Source of the DNA: Eudorina sp. 2006-703-Eu-15
Taxonomy: Eukaryota > Chlorophyta > Chlorophyceae > Chlamydomonadales > Volvocaceae
NCBI GenBank assembly: GCA_003117195.1
Contig: BDSI01000258.1
Span: forward strand, 1-64,000
DNA length: 64,000 nt
Direction: 5' to 3'
Part shown: positions 1-10,279 of the stretch, piece after piece
How positions within the stretch are numbered: the stretch's first letter is position 1
Layout: each line of letters begins with the position of its first letter
Made by a program: the position numbers and the translations under genes
Notes under the pieces: generated by a model
What the model was told of the DNA's origin: nothing
The model's input: the letters and a program-made list of their open reading frames with translations, nothing else
Databases searched by the model: none

Positions 1-410
1 GGGGGGGTAGGAAGGGATGTTGTTGGGGGTGGGAGGGTGGGGGTGGGAGGGTGGCCTTGCACCCGTCTTCCCCGGGGGTTGCGGTCCCGATGTCGTACCC
101 GACTTGGTACGACACCGACTCATCTCCCGACCGGCCCATCACGTGCGTTACCATCCGGATGGCGTAGCCCCTCTGTTAGCCCCTCCCTCCATTACGGGTT
201 TTCCTCGTTTATTTTCGGTTATTTTCGGTTGGATTTTCTCTTGGCTCCTAAGCAACGGATCTCTCTTCTTTGCCCCCTCGCCTTACCCTACACATCCACA
301 CACATTTACGCGGCCCAGTTTTTTTTCACACCCGCCCCAACGTCACCGCCCACCCCCCTTTACGCCCCTCCGCGCTCGGGCGCGCCCCCCCCCCCGCCCC
401 GCGGCCGCAG

Positions 411-1978
411 GCGTCCTCTCGAACGACGATTTCGGCCGCCTCGAACTGAACCCGCCGCACCACCGGCCCCTGAAAGCATCCGACCAGCTGCTCGTCATCG
501 CACATAATGAGGCCCACGCAGCGTCCGTACATGACCCGGATGTCGTACAGGCCGCGGCGGCCGCGACCCGGCGCGCGATGGAGGCGCGCGCGGCGGAAGC
601 GGCTGCGGCGTCGCCGCCGCCGCCGCCGCCGCCAGGCACCGCCGGCGGCGGCGTCGCCGCTGCGGCAATACGGGAGGCGGCCGCCGCCTTCGGCGGCGCT
701 GAGGACTGCGGATTCAGCAGCGACGGCAGTAGCGACGAGGGCTGTAGTGATGTGGAGGTACAGCAGCTCAGAGTACGGCAGGCCGTTTTGGCTGCCACTG
801 CCGCCACTGCTGCGGCGGACGCGCAGAAAGAACGGTCACCAGGCGCGGCCGTGACGGAAGCGACGGCGGCGGCGGCGACGGCGGCGGCGGCAGGACCCGT
901 GCAGCCGCAATCGGAGGCAGGCGGCGGCGGCAGGGCGATGGCGTCACGCGTCAGCGGCGGTGGCGCCTGCGACGGCGGCGGCGGACATGGCGGCGGCGGC
1001 GGCCCGCGGGTGAAGCGCTACCTGCCCTCCCTGGCCTCGTGGGATGAGGACGTGTCTGATTTCTATCAGGAGCGGGAGGGCACGTTCTTCGCGGGACGGT
1101 ACGACACCAGTTACGACACCAGTTATTACGACAGCAACGGAAATAACCGTAGCAACGGTAGCAACGGCAGCAGCGGCGGAGGCAGCGGATGGGGGTGTAG
1201 GGAGGAGGGCTTCGTGTTGGACGAGCAGGAATCGGAGTACGGCTGGGGTACGAGATCTTGTGACGTGTCGGAGCCGCCGGGTACGGCAGCAGGAGCAGCG
1301 TCGCAACCCGTGTCGGGACCCGCCGCCGCCGGCCTGCGCTCGGGCAGCTTCTTCGGCGGAACACGGTCGTACAGGGGCAGCAGTAGCACCCATAGTAGCA
1401 GTAGCGGCAGTAGCAACGGCGGCAGCAGCGATCGTGTTGGGCAAGACTGCGCCGGCAATGGCACCGGCGCCGGCGGTAGCCATCACCGGAGCGATAGCAC
1501 TGGCAGTGGCAGCAGTAGCAGCAGCAGTAGCAGCAGCAGCAATAGCAACAGCAGTAGCAACGCGGCCCCGGCTAGTGCTGTCGCTTTCGCCTCTGGGTCG
1601 TTGGACGAGCCTGTCGTACCCATGGAGCCGGACATCGGCGGCATACTCTCTTCCCCGTCGTCCGTGTCCGCCGCCGCCGCCGCCGCCGCCGCGGCCACTG
1701 CTGATGGGACCGGCGGCGCCGCCGCGGCTGTGCCCCGGCGCGCGACGCTCAGTCGACTGCAGACACACGGCGGCGGTGGTGCGGTCGACATCCCGACGGG
1801 CAATAGCCGAAACGGCAGTAGCATCGGCAATACCAGCAGTAGCAGTTACAGTACGAACGGTACGACAGGCAACAGCGGTGGCCGCAGCAACAGCGCCCCC
1901 AGTGTCGCGACGGCCGGTGCCGTACAGGCAGTGGGGCGCAGCTCGCCCACGTCTCTGGGTCGGCCGTACGCGCTCGTG
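411..1978 (+). CDS. channel exon: end of RCK1 plus long Ser/Ala/Gly linker
   Basis: Acceptor CGGCCGCAG at 402-410, phase 1 in. The frame is open to a GTGGGT donor at 1979, phase 0 out. The first ~35 residues are conserved-looking (LELNPPHHRPLKASDQLLVI); the rest is low complexity with poly-Ser at 1510-1560 and poly-Ala at 1670-1700. The donor is the least certain border of this gene. Confidence 0.6.
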
Positions 1979-4900
1979 GTGGGTGCCGTACGTCCACACA
2001 GTACTCCCACATCCCAACCGTGAACGCCGAGAAGACGCGAACGACCCGCGAATCGGCCCTCTCTGAGACGACCCATGGGACTGTCCGTCCGTCCGACGCC
2101 AAAACTCCGTGTCATTCGAAATACGACCCACGGGTCTGACGGCGTTCCCACCCTCGCACCGGGCCGTACCCCGTACTGCCGTACGCGGCATGCCACTTCC
2201 CTGCGCCGCCGCCTCCAGGAGTTTGTCCGTAACGGCTCCTCTGTGCGGTGAGAGCGCGGGCCGTCCACTGACCCATGGGTCGGTCGTACTCTGCCCCCTC
2301 CCCCCCTCCAGGATGCGCCCTGGCGGCAACCCGAGGCGCCCTGCTCCGAGCGGCGGGGCCACGTCATCCTGGCGGGGGCCATCGACAGCTTCGTGGAGTT
2401 CGCCCGCGTGCTGCACAGCTGCGCTGGGACGAGGGGTGGGTGCCACCCCCTCCCCCCCCCGTCGCTCTGGCAGCAGCGCAGTTTGAAAATGTCTACCCGT
2501 TTCCTGTACCCCCCCTACCCAGCCCCACACCACACACACACACACACACACACCTGAGTGCTGGGGGCAGGGGGGTTCACTGCGAGTTGGTTGCGGTTCG
2601 TTAGGATTTGGTTGAGAGTTGGTTGGGGGTGGTCGAGGGGTTAAGCCAGCTCTCAGCCCCCATGCCGGTTTCCCTGCCCTGCCCTGCCCTGCCCTGCCCT
2701 GCCCTGCCCTGCCCTGCCCTGCCCTGCCCTGCCCTGCCCTGCCCTGCCCTGCCCTGCCCTGCCCTGCCCTGCCCTGCCCTGCCCTGCCCTGCCCTGCCCT
2801 GCCCTGCCCTGCCCTGCCCTGCCCTGCCCTGCCCTGCCCTGCCCTGCCCTGCCCTGCCCTGCCCTGCCCTGCCCTGCCCTGCCCTGCCCTGCCCTGCCCT
2901 GCCCTGCCCTGCCCTGCCCTGCCCTGCCCTGCCCTGCCCTGCCCTGCCCTGCCCTGCCTGCCCTGCCCTGCCCTGCCCTGCCCTGCCCTGCCCTGCCCTG
3001 CCCTGCCCTGCCCTGCCCTGCCCTGCCCTGCCCTGCCCTGCCCTGCCCTGCCCTGCCCTGCCCTGCCCTGCCCTGCCCTGCCCTGCCCTGCCCTGCCCTG
3101 CCCTGCCCTGCCCTGCCCTGCCCTGCCCTGCCCTGCCCTGCCCTGCCCTGCCCTGCCCTGCACACCCTCGACTGTGCCGCACGCCCTGACGGTGCGGTCA
3201 TTGTCGGGTGGGTGATGGCCCTAGGCGGTTGAGACGGAGTCCCCTCCGTCCCCTCTCGCGAGGGACCCCGAGGCGATGGGGCACAGCACCCTCCCTCCCT
3301 CCCCGCACGCGCGGCCCGACACCTCCCTCACCGGCTCAGCCCCACCGCGCCTCGCCCCGATACCTCCCCTCCTCCCCCCCCCTCGGCCCCCCCCCCTCGC
3401 CCGTGCCCCCCCCGCCCGCCCGCCCGCCCGCCCGCCCAGACCCGGACAGCGGTCTGAGCAGTCTGGAGGTGGTGGTGCTGCACCCCAACCCGCCGGAGAG
3501 CACGGTGCTCTCCCTGGGGGCCCTGGGACCCACCCGCGTGGTGAGGGGCAGCCCGGAGGACCCTCAGGCGCTGCAGCAGGCGGGGGCCGCACACGCCAGG
3601 TGGGGGCGGGGGGGGAGGGGAGGGGAGGGCAGGTGGGGAGGGCAGGTGGGGGGAGGGGGACGGAAGATGTGTGTAAAAGATTACTGAGCCGCGAGACGTG
3701 TGTGGGGGGGAGGGGGATGTGCAGGAGGGGCAGTGGAGGGGGGATGCAATGGAGGCGGGCGTTGAAGGGAGAACATCAAGCCCAGGAGGTGTGGGTGGGG
3801 GGAGGGTATAGGAAATTAGGTGTAGGGAGGGGCGAAGGGGATCGGGTTACGGGGCGGGCGCTCCACAGCTGGGAGGGGGGAGGGGGGAGGGGGAACCGGA
3901 AGGGAGCCCCGGGGGGTCTCCACGGACCGGAATGGGTCACCCTGGTGGTGGTGGTGGGGGTGGGGGTGGTGGGGGTTAAATTGAGAAAAATAAATAAACC
4001 CGCAGAACGAACCCGGGCCGGGGGGGTCTTTGGAGGCTGGCAATGTCCCGACTGGAGCCACACCTGGAGTTATGGTCAACGTACGGCATGGTACGGTATG
4101 TCCCTATTTGACTGGACCCCCTCCCCCCCGCAGATGCCTGGTGTACCTGGGCCACAGCGAGAGACCCAGGGGGCTCAGGGCCCCCTCAGACCCGGGGGCC
4201 GCCGCCGCCCCCGACGGCTCCTCCCCGGCCGACTACGGATCCACGAGCCAGGCGGCCGTACAGGTTGGTTGGGCCGCAGGGGCCGGGGGCTGGGAGGCGG
4301 CTGGAGGGGGGGCTGGAGGGGGGTCAGGGTGGGGCGGGTCGAAGGCGGTGGATACGGCAGGGCCGGGGCCGGGGCCGGGGCCGGGGCCGGGGCCGGGGCC
4401 GGGGCCGGGGCCGGGGCCGGGGCCGGGGCCGGGGCCGGGGCCGGGGCCGGGGCCGGGCCGGGGCCGGGCCGGGGCCGGGGCCGGGCGGGGCCGGGGCCGG
4501 GGCCGGGCCGGGGCCGGGGCCGGGGCCGGGCCGGGGCCGGGCCGGGGCCGGGGCCGGGGCCGGGGGCAGTCGTGCAGGGCGGGGCAGGGCGGGCGGGGAG
4601 GAACAAGTCGAGGAGGAGGAGGAGGAGGACGTCGGAGAGGCACCCGGAAGGGGTTCGTCCCCACACGGCCTCCAAACGACCCAGCTGACACTGACAAGCG
4701 GCGCCTCTTGTCGTACAGACGCCTTTCTTGCTGTACAGACGCCTTTCTTGCCGTACAGACGCCTTTCTTGCCGTACAGACGCCTTTCTTGCCGTACAGAC
4801 GCCTTTCTTGCCGTACAGACGCCTTTCTTGCCGTACAGATGCCTTTCTTGCCGTACAGATGCCTTTCTTGCGTGTCCATCCGTGGTCCCCTGCCGCCCGC

Positions 4901-6470
4901 ACTCCCTCCCCCCCCCGCTTCCGCCCATTCCCCGTCAGGCCGACGCAGAGGCCCTACTGACCTGTTACGGCGTGGGTGAGGAGGTGGCCCGTACGGTTTC
5001 GGAGGAGAGTACGGACGAGTGTGCCGTCACGGCAGACGACTGGGAGAGCATGCCGCTGGCCCCGCCGCCGTCACAGCCGCCCGCAGTCGGTGGCCCCGAC
5101 GAACTGTCGGAGGTCGCCGCCAGCTACGGGTACGGCAATGGCGACGGCTTCGGGGCGAACGGCGCCGGGGCCAGCGGCGGCGGCGGCGGCGGCGGCTGTT
5201 CCTCCGGCGCTGTCCGAGGTCACAGTGTGGTGGAGCTGTCCTTCACGTCGTCGGTTCGATTCCTGCAGCCGGGGCTGCTGCTGCAGGTGAGCGGCGGATG
5301 GGCGCACGTTGGCGGTGTGCCTGGTCGAGTGGCCGCCACAGCGCCGGAACCGGAGGAGATACGGGCCTTATCGGGTCCACCTCGGCCCCTCTTGGCCCCC
5401 AACATTTCCTTCTATCTCAGTCCTCCCCCCCTCCCCCGACCTCCCCCTCCCCCGACCTCCCCCCTCCCCCGACCTCCCCCCTCCCCCCTCCCCCCGCCCC
5501 CCCTCAGGGCACCAGCGTGTGGGACGAGTCCTGCAGTCTGCACCGCCGCCACGAAGCGCAGCCGCGGCGCAGCTGGCGGCAGCGGTGCGAGGCGGAGGAG
5601 GCGGCGGCGCAGCAGGGCCTGGTGCAGTGGCAGACCAACATCTACTACGGCGCGGGCCGGGTGGTGGTGCCGGCGCTGGTGGACACCTTCACCATGCAGG
5701 CCTTTGCGAAGCGGGTGAGGGGGCTGAGGGAGGGGGCGTGGGGGTGGGGGTGGAGGTTAGGGGGCTGAGGGAGGGGGGGCGGGCGAGGGGGGGCGGCCGG
5801 GGGAGGGGAGATATCGGGGCGGTGTGTGTGTGTGTATGCATGCGGTGTGCTGTCGCTGGGTCGTTTTTCCCATCTCGCGCGTGTCGTACCCTGTCGTACC
5901 GTACTATACTGTACATACTCGTACGTACCGTACCGTACTGTACATACCCGCACGCCGTCCTCTCGGGCGCCGTGAATCCCGTCGGCACCCACGGGCCCCC
6001 CCGGGTGCACCCTCACATCTCCCCCCCAAGAGCAAGCAACAACAGACTGGTCAGGGGGTGGTTCATCACACATCACGCAGATATATATACTTATTTACGT
6101 ATATATGTGTATTGTGTAGATATATACACCCGCACCCGCACGCCGGCCCCACCCACCACCGGCCCCCCGCCGCCGCCCCTGCCTGCCCTCTCAGAATCTG
6201 CTGCTCGACGTGATGTCGGAGCTCTGCGGCGACGACGGCCGCCCCTCCGGCACCCCGCTGCGCCTGCTGCCCGTCCCGCGGGACATGGCGGGCCGGCCGT
6301 ACCGCGAGCTCTTCGACCGGCTCGTGACCCACGGGTCGGTGCCGCTGGGACTGTACCGCAGCAAGTCGGAGAACCCCGCCTGGCGGCTGCATTACGTGTC
6401 CACCAACCCCGCCTGGCAGGACGTCGTGTCGGCGGACGACAAGGTCTTCGTGCTACGACCCGCGGAGTAA
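411..6470 (+). CDS. Slo/BK-like RCK-domain potassium channel, C-terminal part (7 exons; 5' end lies outside the window)
   Basis: Seen: seven blocks at 411-1978, 2312-2435, 3440-3599, 4134-4263, 4939-5286, 5508-5714 and 6195-6470, with GT-AG borders and matching phases (1,0,1,2,0,0,0), ending at TAA 6468-6470. The blocks carry an RCK1-like end (LELNPPHHRPLKASDQLLVI), a Rossmann-like start (GHVILAGAIDSFVEFARVL), a strand-helix block (VRGSPEDPQALQQAGAAHA), then VELSFTSSVRFLQPGLLLQ, a helix ending VDTFTMQAFAKR, and a last exon with PLGLYRSKSENPAWRLHYV and DDKVFVL. Family knowledge: this order matches the cytosolic gating ring of Slo-type, ligand-gated K+ channels. The S1-S6 membrane part would lie upstream. 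Odd: exon 1 holds about 480 residues of Ser/Ala/Gly-rich sequence between the two RCK halves. CASTOR/POLLUX-type channels share RCK folds and are the main alternative. Confidence 0.72.
2312..2435 (+). CDS. channel exon: RCK2 first beta-alpha unit
   Basis: Acceptor CCCCCTCCAG, donor GTGGGT at 2436, phase 0 in and 1 out. Encodes RRGHVILAGAIDSFVEFARV, a typical Rossmann strand-turn-helix opening. Confidence 0.75.
2461..2510 (+). repeat. copy of a dispersed ~50 bp intronic element
   Basis: Reads CTGGCAGCAGCGCAG, then a TTTGAAAATGTCTACC core, then TTTCCTG. Related copies occur in kinase introns near 18991, 19197, 20801, 21723, 35210 and 36561. Confidence 0.7.
2531..2552. repeat. (CA)n microsatellite in channel intron
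   Basis: About eleven CA units directly visible in the intron between the second and third channel exons. Confidence 0.9.
2671..3160. repeat. (CCCTG)n minisatellite, ~98 copies
   Basis: A near-perfect pentanucleotide array of about 490 bp with one four-base unit near 2955. It lies in the intron before the third channel exon. Long open frames through it on both strands (Ala-Gly-Gln-Gly-Arg or Pro-Ala-Leu-Pro-Cys repeats) are artefacts. Confidence 0.97.
3440..3599 (+). CDS. channel exon: RCK2 second unit
   Basis: Acceptor CCGCCCAG, donor GTGGGG at 3600, phase 1 in and 2 out. Contains SLEVVVLHPNPPES and VVRGSPEDPQALQQAGAAHA, matching the 'strand, then helix naming the site' pattern of RCK domains. 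Confidence 0.75.
4134..4263 (+). CDS. channel exon: RCK2 third strand and acidic/Ser linker
   Basis: Acceptor CCCCCCCGCAG, donor GTTGGT at 4264, phase 2 in and 0 out. Begins CLVYLGHSERPRG, which continues the preceding exon's helix, then turns Ala/Pro/Ser rich. Confidence 0.68.
4359..4568. repeat. (GGGGCC)n hexanucleotide array in channel intron
   Basis: About 16 uninterrupted GGGGCC units at 4359-4457, then ~110 bp of interrupted GGGCC/GGGGCC units. It sits in the intron between the fourth and fifth channel exons, sense strand G-rich. Confidence 0.95.
4701..4870 (+). repeat. 20-bp tandem repeat resembling 3' splice sites, 8 copies
   Basis: Unit GCCTTTCTTGCCGTACAGAC repeats every 20 bp from 4721 to 4870, with one degenerate unit before it. 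Each unit has a pyrimidine run followed by TACAG. It lies ~70 bp before the true acceptor of the exon at 4939. Confidence 0.95.
4939..5286 (+). CDS. channel exon: RCK2 continuation
   Basis: Acceptor TTCCCCGTCAG, donor GTGAGC at 5287, exactly 116 codons. Starts ADAEALLTCYGVGEEVARTV and ends VELSFTSSVRFLQPGLLLQ, resembling the Slo segment before the last RCK2 lobe. A Gly run sits at 5178-5195. Confidence 0.72.
5508..5714 (+). CDS. channel exon: RCK2 C-terminal lobe, helix
   Basis: Acceptor CCCCCCCTCAG, donor GTGAGG at 5715, 69 codons. Ends in TNIYYGAGRVVVPALVDTF, then TMQAFAKR, equivalent to the 'FACGTAF..SVLDSL' stretch of Slo proteins. Confidence 0.74.
5877..5952. repeat. CGTAC/GTACC cluster in channel intron
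   Basis: Dense imperfect copies of CGTACC, GTACTGTACATAC and similar self-complementary pieces. Equivalent clusters occur in kinase introns at 20518-20590 and 22255-22335. Confidence 0.75.
6195..6470 (+). CDS. channel last exon: RCK2 end and stop
   Basis: Acceptor CTGCCCTCTCAG, 92 codons to TAA at 6468-6470. Contains PLGLYRSKSENPAWRLHYVS, STNPAWQDVV and DDKVFVL, the typical closing strands of Slo RCK2. Confidence 0.78.
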   Translation, partial: NLLLDVMSELCGDDGRPSGTPLRLLPVPRDMAGRPYRELFDRLVTHGSVPLGLYRSKSENPAWRLHYVSTNPAWQDVVSADDKVFVLRPAE

Positions 6471-8433
6471 ACGACCCATGGGTCGATCTAAGGAGACCCA
6501 CGGGTCGTCGGCGCGTTCCCAGCCGAGTTTTCGATGCCCACGGCACGTATGTTCCATGGGTGGTACATCCGGGGCGTGTGCTCGTAACAGTGTCGTGCCG
6601 AGCCACCGGGGCTGCGGCCGTTGGTCCCTCCCCTCCCCTCCCCTCCCCAAAGGCCAATGAGCGGTGATCGGGGTCCTGCCGGGATGGTGGCCAGCTGTTG
6701 GGATGGTGGCCGGGGGGCCAACCGGGGCCGGAGAGAAGGGGAGGTAGACTCATTTTGGTGGGACGGTGGGACGGTGGGACGGGTCGTTGGATCCGACCCA
6801 CGGGTCCGGGGCGGCTGCATGGGCGCACGGTGGCCTGGGCGGGCGGGGGGCCCGAGGCGGGGGGCCCGTGGGCCGAGTTTTGAGAGGTGCAGGGGAGGGA
6901 AGGTGGGAGAAGGGACCGTGGGGGTGCAGCTGTAGATGTTGGGGGAGGAGGCGCCTCAGCGCCGAAGCATCTCCGGGGGCCACCTCCCCTCCCATGCCGC
7001 TCCCCCCCCCCCTCCGCCACCATAGGAGAAGACGTACACCAAAGCCTTGTGATATTCGTGATATGGAAAGCTGTCAGGGCCGCTGCGCGCGCTCAGAGCG
7101 GGTGCCTCTTCCCGAATGAGGCTAGGCCCGGGTCTGTCTGTCTGTCGGTCTTATGTCTGTCTGTCAGTTTCCTGGTGTGAGTGACCGCTGCGAGAGTGTC
7201 GTACGGTGTCGCCGAGATACGATGAGGTGTGCGCGGGGAGAGGCAGAGAGCGCGGGGAGCACGGCGGGTGGGCGGCGGCGGCGCAAATGCGGGGCATGAG
7301 AGCGCGCGTGGGGCTGATGGTGGGTCCAAGCAGTGCTGCTGCGGGTGGGTCTGAACCCTGGAGGCGCGGTAAAGGGGGAGGATGCCGTAACGGTACCGGA
7401 CCAGCGGTGGTGGTGGGGTCTGGGGTACGGTAGCAGCGTCCTGCCAGCCCGCCCAGCCGTGTTGCCGTGTTGCCAGTTCTGGTGTGTACGCGACGTCGCA
7501 GGTGCCGCCGCTGCGGCCATCCTGTCGGCAATTTCGTGACACCATCAACCGACGAGGGGTGACGCCTCGCGCCCTCGCCTGCAGTCAGCAAGGTACAGCT
7601 CATCGCCCAGAGTGCGGAGGAATACGCACCAAGCGGAAGATATCCGAAATCCCCATCCGCGGCATGCCTTTGTAGCACAGTACGACACCTGCACATGACA
7701 ATCCGCGGGCCAGCTTGGTAGTTCCCCGGGGGGCGGGGGCGGGCGCAGCAGCGAGCGGCGAGCGGCGAGGGGTTGCGTGGAGGAAGGAAGGAAGGAGTGT
7801 GCTGCAGAGGCGGCTGTCCGGGGGAGGGGGGTGGGGGGTGGGGTGTCAGAAACCCGTCATGAACTGAAATCAGCGCGGCCACTATGCACCCGTCCCGGGG
7901 CGGCTCGGCGGTCCCATGTCCCCACATGGACGTCGCGCCATTCTTTTGTGGTGTGTCGGCGGCCAGCCCGGCGGCATGTTGGGTGGGCATTGGGTTGTGT
8001 GGGGGGGGGGGGCCGGGTCCGGGCTAGGTGGGTGTCAGGGGGTGCCGCCCCGACGAGGGAGGGAGTGTCGATGTCTGCCGAGGAAGGGTCGTGCGGTGGG
8101 GTGTGTGGCGCATCAGACCCAGTTGCGGTTTCGTTACGTGGATGCTACGGTGCTGTCAGGTTGCGCGCTGGGCCGCGCGTGTGGTGCGGCAGCTGTTCGC
8201 CTACCAGATTTTTCAAAACCTCAAGCAGAATTGGTAGGTAGATCGCATTTATCCCTGGCTGTGGTTGGTTCTCAGGAACGGGGTGGTTCCCTGGTAGAGA
8301 GTGGGCATGGAGAGTGTTTCGGTGCACTTGTGGAGCCTGTCCGGTGCGCCATGGCGGCGCAATTTCGTTTAAGCAGACTGTGGTGAGGAAGCTTGCTTCG
8401 GCTGTCACCGATGACCCGTGGGGTCCGCTGTAA
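6471..8433 (+). other. 3' flank of the channel gene, no other gene seen
   Basis: No block with convincing coding character was found. It holds several copies of the palindrome-like GACCCAYGGGTC motif (6471-6510, 6794). The first TGTAA, the usual green-algal poly(A) signal, is only at 8429-8433, giving a long possible 3' UTR. Confidence 0.35.
8429..8433 (+). terminator. possible TGTAA polyadenylation signal of the channel gene
   Basis: First TGTAA after the stop codon on this strand, almost 2 kb away. The motif is short and could be chance. Confidence 0.2.
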
Positions 8434-10279
8434 CATCCTTGATAACATTGTTTGCTTATTCGTTGTCGGTGTCAACACCGGGTGCGTCGCGGGGTAGAGA
8501 AGGTCCGACCCTACCACTCATCTTCTGTGTGTGTAGATAAGAGAAAAGAGACCCGCCCGACCCAAAACCAAGCACCAATATACTTACCCATATCGCATCT
8601 GATGTATGTGTGTGTGTTTGTTTAAGCCCGGTCATAACCATGTGTTTGTGCGTGTGATATCACCATCTGCTGCTTTCTTCGTGCCGGCCTAACTCGCGGC
8701 TGTGTCCGCAGGGCTGCGCCGCACAGCAGCGAAGCGGTCCCTCCCTCCCCTGGACCTCCGCGCGCCGCTCCCGACGGAAACCCCAGCAGCTCCCGCGTCC
8801 GTCGCAAAACCAACAACAGTAAAACGCGCCTCGCGTCGCGTTGCGTTGCGAGAACCCTGTCGTGTCGAGATCCCACACCCCGTTTGACCTGGCTGGGGGG
8901 GGAGGGGGGCGCCCGTGCGGCGCCACCGGTCCGTCGCGCGTTACACACACACCAGTCCACTCGGGGTACCCGTCTGTGTACGGTTCACACACACACACAC
9001 ACAGAGCAGCGAGGCGACATCCCCCGTGCCGGAACCGCTCCGGGTAGCGCACCACCCGACCTTAGCCCTGCACGCTGCACGCCAAGACGCCCTGGGCGGC
9101 GGCCGGTGGTACCGCCCCCGCCCGCCCGCCCGCCCGAATCACGCACTGGTCACGGACGGCCAAACCGCTGACAGCTCACAAACAGCCGGGCCGCGCACCG
9201 GACGTCCCGCCTCCGCGCCCCAGGTGCCTTCTCCAGGGAAGAAGAGAACCGGGTGTGCCGCGACGGCACACCACCACCACCCCGCCACCAACACCAGCCC
9301 CCCACCACACGTCGCCAGCGAGTTCCTGTTCCTGGGCCACCACACGATCAACCCGCGACGCAGAGGTGCTGTGGCCACCGCGGCAACCCCCGGCAGCGCT
9401 TGAGGTGCAGGTGCAGACCGCCCAACCGCCTCCGTCTAGGTCCGACGAGGGGCTCCCCCCCCTAAACCCTAAACCCTCCCTCCCCCCGGTGGGTGGTCTC
9501 CGGTGTGCGAGCGACCCACATGAAGACACCATGGCCCACCTCAGCGACCCACATACACATGACCACCGCCACCGCGCCGCCCCTCCCTCGCCGCCGCGGA
9601 AGGACGATCCGCGGATCGGCGGTGACGGACTGCAGCCGCGCGTCAAGCGTCGGCCCCCGGCCGCGACTGTCCCTCCCGGGCTGGCTGAGGAGGCAAGCTC
9701 GCGCTGAGACGCACGAGGCGGCATGTCGGTCGCCGGGCCCCACGAACGCTGCAGTTCCGGAGCTCCCGTCATTACCATCACCCGCGCTGTTGCCGTGGAG
9801 GCCCGCCTGCTAACGAATCGCAACAGAGAGAGAGAGAGAAAGAGAATCAACGCGTCCGTTCATCCGTTACCCGTCTCCTCTGCCATCCGCCGGACACACC
9901 AATCACGTAATCGGCTGAAACGACACTTGACGTCCGACGGCCCCGGCGCAGCGCAGCGCACAGACAGTCCAGCGGCAGACCACCACCCAGAGACTGCACC
10001 ATCATGATGATGATGATGATAATGATGGTGATGGGGCCGCAGAAGCGCGCAGTCGCACCACCGGTCGCACCACCGAGCTCACGGAGCCGACGTGCAGGAG
10101 CACATCACATCAGGAAGGTGACGCCACATCAAGACGATGACGCCAAATCAAGACGGGGGCGCCACATCAAAACGGTGACGCGGGGACACCCTCCCCCTTC
10201 CCCCCAAAAAGGGTTATACCGCTCTCAGTGCCCCGCCGCACCATGTCGCTTCGCCGCCGCCGCCGCCGCCCGCTTCACT
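8434..10279. other. no gene recognised
   Basis: Holds CA repeats (8986-9003), a two-unit CCCTAAA telomere-like piece near 9464-9478, and an ATG/ATGATG run at 10004-10022. Several His/Pro-rich open stretches on the plus strand at 9200-9710 have no recognisable domain or clear splice structure. Confidence 0.4.

Noticed and set aside
944..3163. Very long minus-strand open frame through the CCCTG array (Ala-Gly-Gln-Gly-Arg repeats)
   Set aside because: A five-base repeat lacking stops is open in all frames; it runs antisense over channel exons with clear splice structure.
4701..4870. CRISPR-like array
   Set aside because: Units are perfect tandem 20-mers with no unique spacers, in the intron of a eukaryotic gene. 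The same applies to the 14-mers at 52451-52790.
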